Assembly: GCA_052388135.1 (NCBI GenBank)
Contig: JBQTIM010000050.1
Span: 1 to 9,078, forward strand
From: JBQTIM01 sp052388135
Lineage (GTDB): Bacteria; Elusimicrobiota; Elusimicrobia; FEN-1173
Length of the DNA: 9,078 nucleotides
Direction of reading: 5' to 3'
The notes beneath the pieces are model-generated. The model was given only the letters and a program-made list of their open reading frames with translations, did not search any database and had not been told where the DNA came from. Positions 8,107-9,078 of this stretch are shown piece after piece (position 1 is the stretch's first letter; each line of letters starts with the position of its first letter). The translations under genes were made by a program, and so were the position numbers.

Positions 8107-8577
8107 ATGGGTAAAATCAAGCTGGCGGCCGCGGTTTTGGCGTCGGCTCTGGCGGGGTTCGCATCGGCGGGGCTCGTTTTCCACCGCGCCGCCGAACAGC
8201 CGGGAGGGGAGCTCCCGCCGCCGCGCAACCCACTCAAGCCCCGGGAGCTGGCCGGAATTTTGGGGTCGGCCGGCGTCAAGATTTACGGCGGGCGCGCTCC
8301 GCTGGTGGTGATGGAGACGGAGAAAACCGTCGTGGTCCAGCAGGCCCTCTTCAAGCGCTGGTTCCACTACGTGCTGGTGCCCAAGAAAGACATCAAGGAC
8401 GTCGGCGAGTTCCGCGACGAGGACCTGCCCTATTTGCTGGACGTTCACAAGACGGCCCGGGCCGTCATCGAGAAGGAAAAGCTGAAAGACTACAAGCTCT
8501 ACACCAACGGGCCCGGCCTGCAGACCGTGGCTTATTGGCATTTCCACCTGGTGGGGGAGAAACCGAAGCCAGAGTAG
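8107..8577 (+). CDS. HIT-family (histidine triad) protein with N-terminal signal or anchor
   Basis: HIT proteins are nucleotide hydrolases or transferases that use a middle His as nucleophile in HxHxHxx. This 156-residue protein has the fold landmarks YVLVPKKDIKDVGEF, YKLYTNGPGLQTV and then AYWHFHLVGE (142-151). H145 and H147 align with the nucleophile and third His; the first triad His is replaced by Y143. The N-terminus MGKIKLAAAVLASALAGFASA is a hydrophobic signal sequence with a plausible AxA cleavage site after A21, or an uncleaved anchor; most HIT proteins are cytoplasmic. A Pro-rich linker (PPPRNPLKPREL) joins it to the HIT domain. ATG 8107 is five bases after the DUF3147 stop, with no good Shine-Dalgarno, so coupling is likely. 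The frame stays open upstream to 8002, but that part overlaps the DUF3147 gene and reads as a shadow. The substrate is unknown. Confidence 0.85.
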   Translation: MGKIKLAAAVLASALAGFASAGLVFHRAAEQPGGELPPPRNPLKPRELAGILGSAGVKIYGGRAPLVVMETEKTVVVQQALFKRWFHYVLVPKKDIKDVGEFRDEDLPYLLDVHKTARAVIEKEKLKDYKLYTNGPGLQTVAYWHFHLVGEKPKPE

Positions 8578-8603
8578 GGCGTGTTTGAATTTTCGGTGTC
8601 GTC

Positions 8604-8623
8604 ATTCCGGCGCAAGCCGGAAT
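8604..8623. repeat. perfect 8-bp palindrome with GCAA loop (dispersed-repeat type), possible terminator
   Basis: ATTCCGGC (8604-8611), loop GCAA, GCCGGAAT (8616-8623). This matches the GTCATTCCGGC...GCCGGAATCCAG type of small dispersed repeat common in many bacterial genomes, similar in design to Neisseria dRS3. The loop is a GNRA tetraloop, so the RNA hairpin would be stable. It lies 27 bases after the HIT stop and could end that transcript, although the following TTCTTT is a poor U tract. Confidence 0.75.
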
Positions 8624-8641
8624 CCAGTTCTTTCGGTCGTT

Positions 8642-8657
8642 GCCCGATTTATCAGGC
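8642..8657. repeat. short palindrome GCCCGAT/ATCAGGC
   Basis: GCCCGAT (8642-8648) and ATCAGGC (8651-8657) pair at six of seven positions around TT. Read on the minus strand the mismatch becomes a G-U pair, so the hairpin is better in that RNA. It is one of several palindromes in this spacer. Confidence 0.45.
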
Positions 8658-8674
8658 GAATTTCATAAAGGCAT

Positions 8675-8755
8675 GTCGCCGGGGGCGGCCCGGCAGCCGG
8701 TTACTTTTCTTGCGTGCCCAAGAAAAGTAACCAAAAGAAGGGCAGCCCCGGTGAC
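8675..8755. repeat. long nested palindrome with a perfect 14-bp core stem
   Basis: GGTTACTTTTCTTG (8699-8712) pairs perfectly with CAAGAAAAGTAACC (8719-8732) across the 6-base loop CGTGCC. Outside it, GTCGCCGGGG (8675-8684) pairs at 9 of 10 positions with CCCCGGTGAC (8746-8755). The core TTACTTTTCTTG/CAAGAAAAGTAACCAAAAGAAG resembles a dispersed intergenic repeat I recall from several proteobacterial genomes, often mis-annotated as small Arg/Lys-rich proteins. The reading frames crossing it here are of that kind and should not be annotated. Confidence 0.8.
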
Positions 8756-8765
8756 TTGCGCGCGC

Positions 8766-8846
8766 CATTTTCGCCGCGGCCCGACACTCAGGCCCCTCAA
8801 CAGCCTATCGGGGCCATCGGGTCGGGCCTCCCGCTCGGCGAAAATG
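8766..8846. repeat. second long palindrome, three stacked stems
   Basis: CATTTTCGCCG (8766-8776) pairs perfectly with CGGCGAAAATG (8836-8846). Inside it GGCCCGAC (8778-8785) pairs with GTCGGGCC (8821-8828), and innermost GGCCCC (8791-8796) pairs with GGGGCC (8810-8815). Three perfect stems in register within 81 bases are unlikely to be chance, so this is a folded element. It lies 10 bases from the previous palindrome, and the two may be halves of one repeat unit. Confidence 0.75.
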
Positions 8847-8873
8847 ACGTGCTCAAAACGCCACAGGGGCCAG

Positions 8874-8894
8874 AAAAGTCATTTAATGACTTTT
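8874..8894. promoter_or_regulatory. near-perfect 21-base AT-rich palindrome upstream of the partial gene, possible operator
   Basis: Arms AAAAGTCATT (8874-8883) and AATGACTTTT (8885-8894) are perfect reverse complements around a single T. The palindrome sits 22 bases before the TTG start of the next gene and overlaps TATACA (8894-8899), a poor -10 candidate. Size and place suit a dimeric repressor operator. It could equally be the end of the repeat cluster or a weak bidirectional hairpin. Confidence 0.5.
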
Positions 8895-8916
8895 ATACAA
8901 CTTACAAAGGAAAAAC

Positions 8917-9078
8917 TTGAAGAACGTAGAAGCACTCGAGCTATTGGAAGCAATTGACTTAGGCGCCTCTGTCGCTGAGCTAGACACATTGCTCGAGACA
9001 GCCCGGGTTGAAACCTCGGCTTTTTTGGATCTTTACCAAGATAAAGTGGATCTCATACCAGGGACCAAGGGCTCGGGT
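8917..9078 (+). CDS. N-terminal fragment of a probable P-loop ATPase, cut by window end
   Basis: The frame runs open from TTG 8917 to the last base, giving 54 residues beginning MKNVEALELLEAIDLGASVAE. AAAGG (8906-8910) precedes the TTG by six bases. The visible end, DKVDLIPGTKGSG, is a hydrophobic strand followed by the first six residues of a Walker A motif (GxxxxGK[ST]); the Lys and Ser/Thr would fall just outside the window. The N-terminus is acidic and helical. Base composition is less GC-rich than the neighbours, with CTA, TTA, ATA and GTA codons that are rare in dnaA or gyrB here, which suggests horizontal acquisition. It resembles uncharacterised stand-alone P-loop ATPases, but the family cannot be named from 54 residues. 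It is separated from the replication locus by the palindrome cluster. Confidence 0.65.
   Translation, partial: MKNVEALELLEAIDLGASVAELDTLLETARVETSAFLDLYQDKVDLIPGTKGSG

Noticed and set aside
8640..8957. 105-codon frame, and an overlapping 68-codon frame at 8714-8920
   Set aside because: Both run through the palindromes; the Arg/Lys-rich products are typical of translated dispersed repeats.

Overview
The window is a GC-rich bacterial chromosome segment centred on the replication-initiation locus. All recognisable genes lie on the + strand, in the order uvrA (3' end), probable oriC, dnaA, dnaN, recF, DUF721 (DciA-like), gyrB, DUF3147 membrane protein, HIT-family protein, palindrome-rich spacer, and the first 54 codons of a lower-GC gene cut by the window edge. 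The gene order dnaA-dnaN-recF-DUF721-gyrB is a classic bacterial origin arrangement. GyrB carries the long TOPRIM-region insertion seen in many Gram-negative lineages. The phylum cannot be fixed from this sequence; a GC-rich Gram-negative-type lineage fits (Elusimicrobiota, Omnitrophota or a deltaproteobacterial relative are guesses only).

Bases 1-825: the C-terminal ABC half of UvrA ends at 564. The 261-base gap to dnaA holds a possible weak terminator, a sigma70-like promoter (TTGACA, 17-base spacer, TACCAT), a strong intrinsic terminator only about 20 bases past that promoter, an AT-rich stretch, and three consensus DnaA boxes packed into 32 bases right before the dnaA ribosome binding site. 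This is the probable origin and a likely site of DnaA autoregulation. The promoter-terminator pair could make a very short RNA or attenuate the dnaA leader.

Bases 826-5127: DnaA (initiator), DnaN (sliding clamp), RecF (loader at gaps) and a DUF721/DciA-like protein (putative helicase operator) form a replication and repair module. dnaN has its own perfect TATAAT upstream, followed by an imperfect inverted repeat built of degenerate 7-base units. recF has no visible Shine-Dalgarno and follows a GC-rich foldable spacer. The DUF721 gene overlaps recF by 4 bases (GTGA).

Bases 5052-8577: an extended -10 promoter inside the DUF721 gene probably drives gyrB, whose best-supported start is GTG 5192. 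It is followed closely by a four-helix DUF3147 protein and an exported or membrane-anchored HIT protein in which the first histidine of the HIT triad is Tyr.

Bases 8578-9078: a cluster of at least five separate palindromes, which looks like dispersed-repeat DNA, separates the core locus from a gene of different base composition. That gene's product stops at the window end inside an apparent Walker A motif (GTKGSG...). This junction is the most likely place for accessory or undescribed content, but only its beginning is visible.
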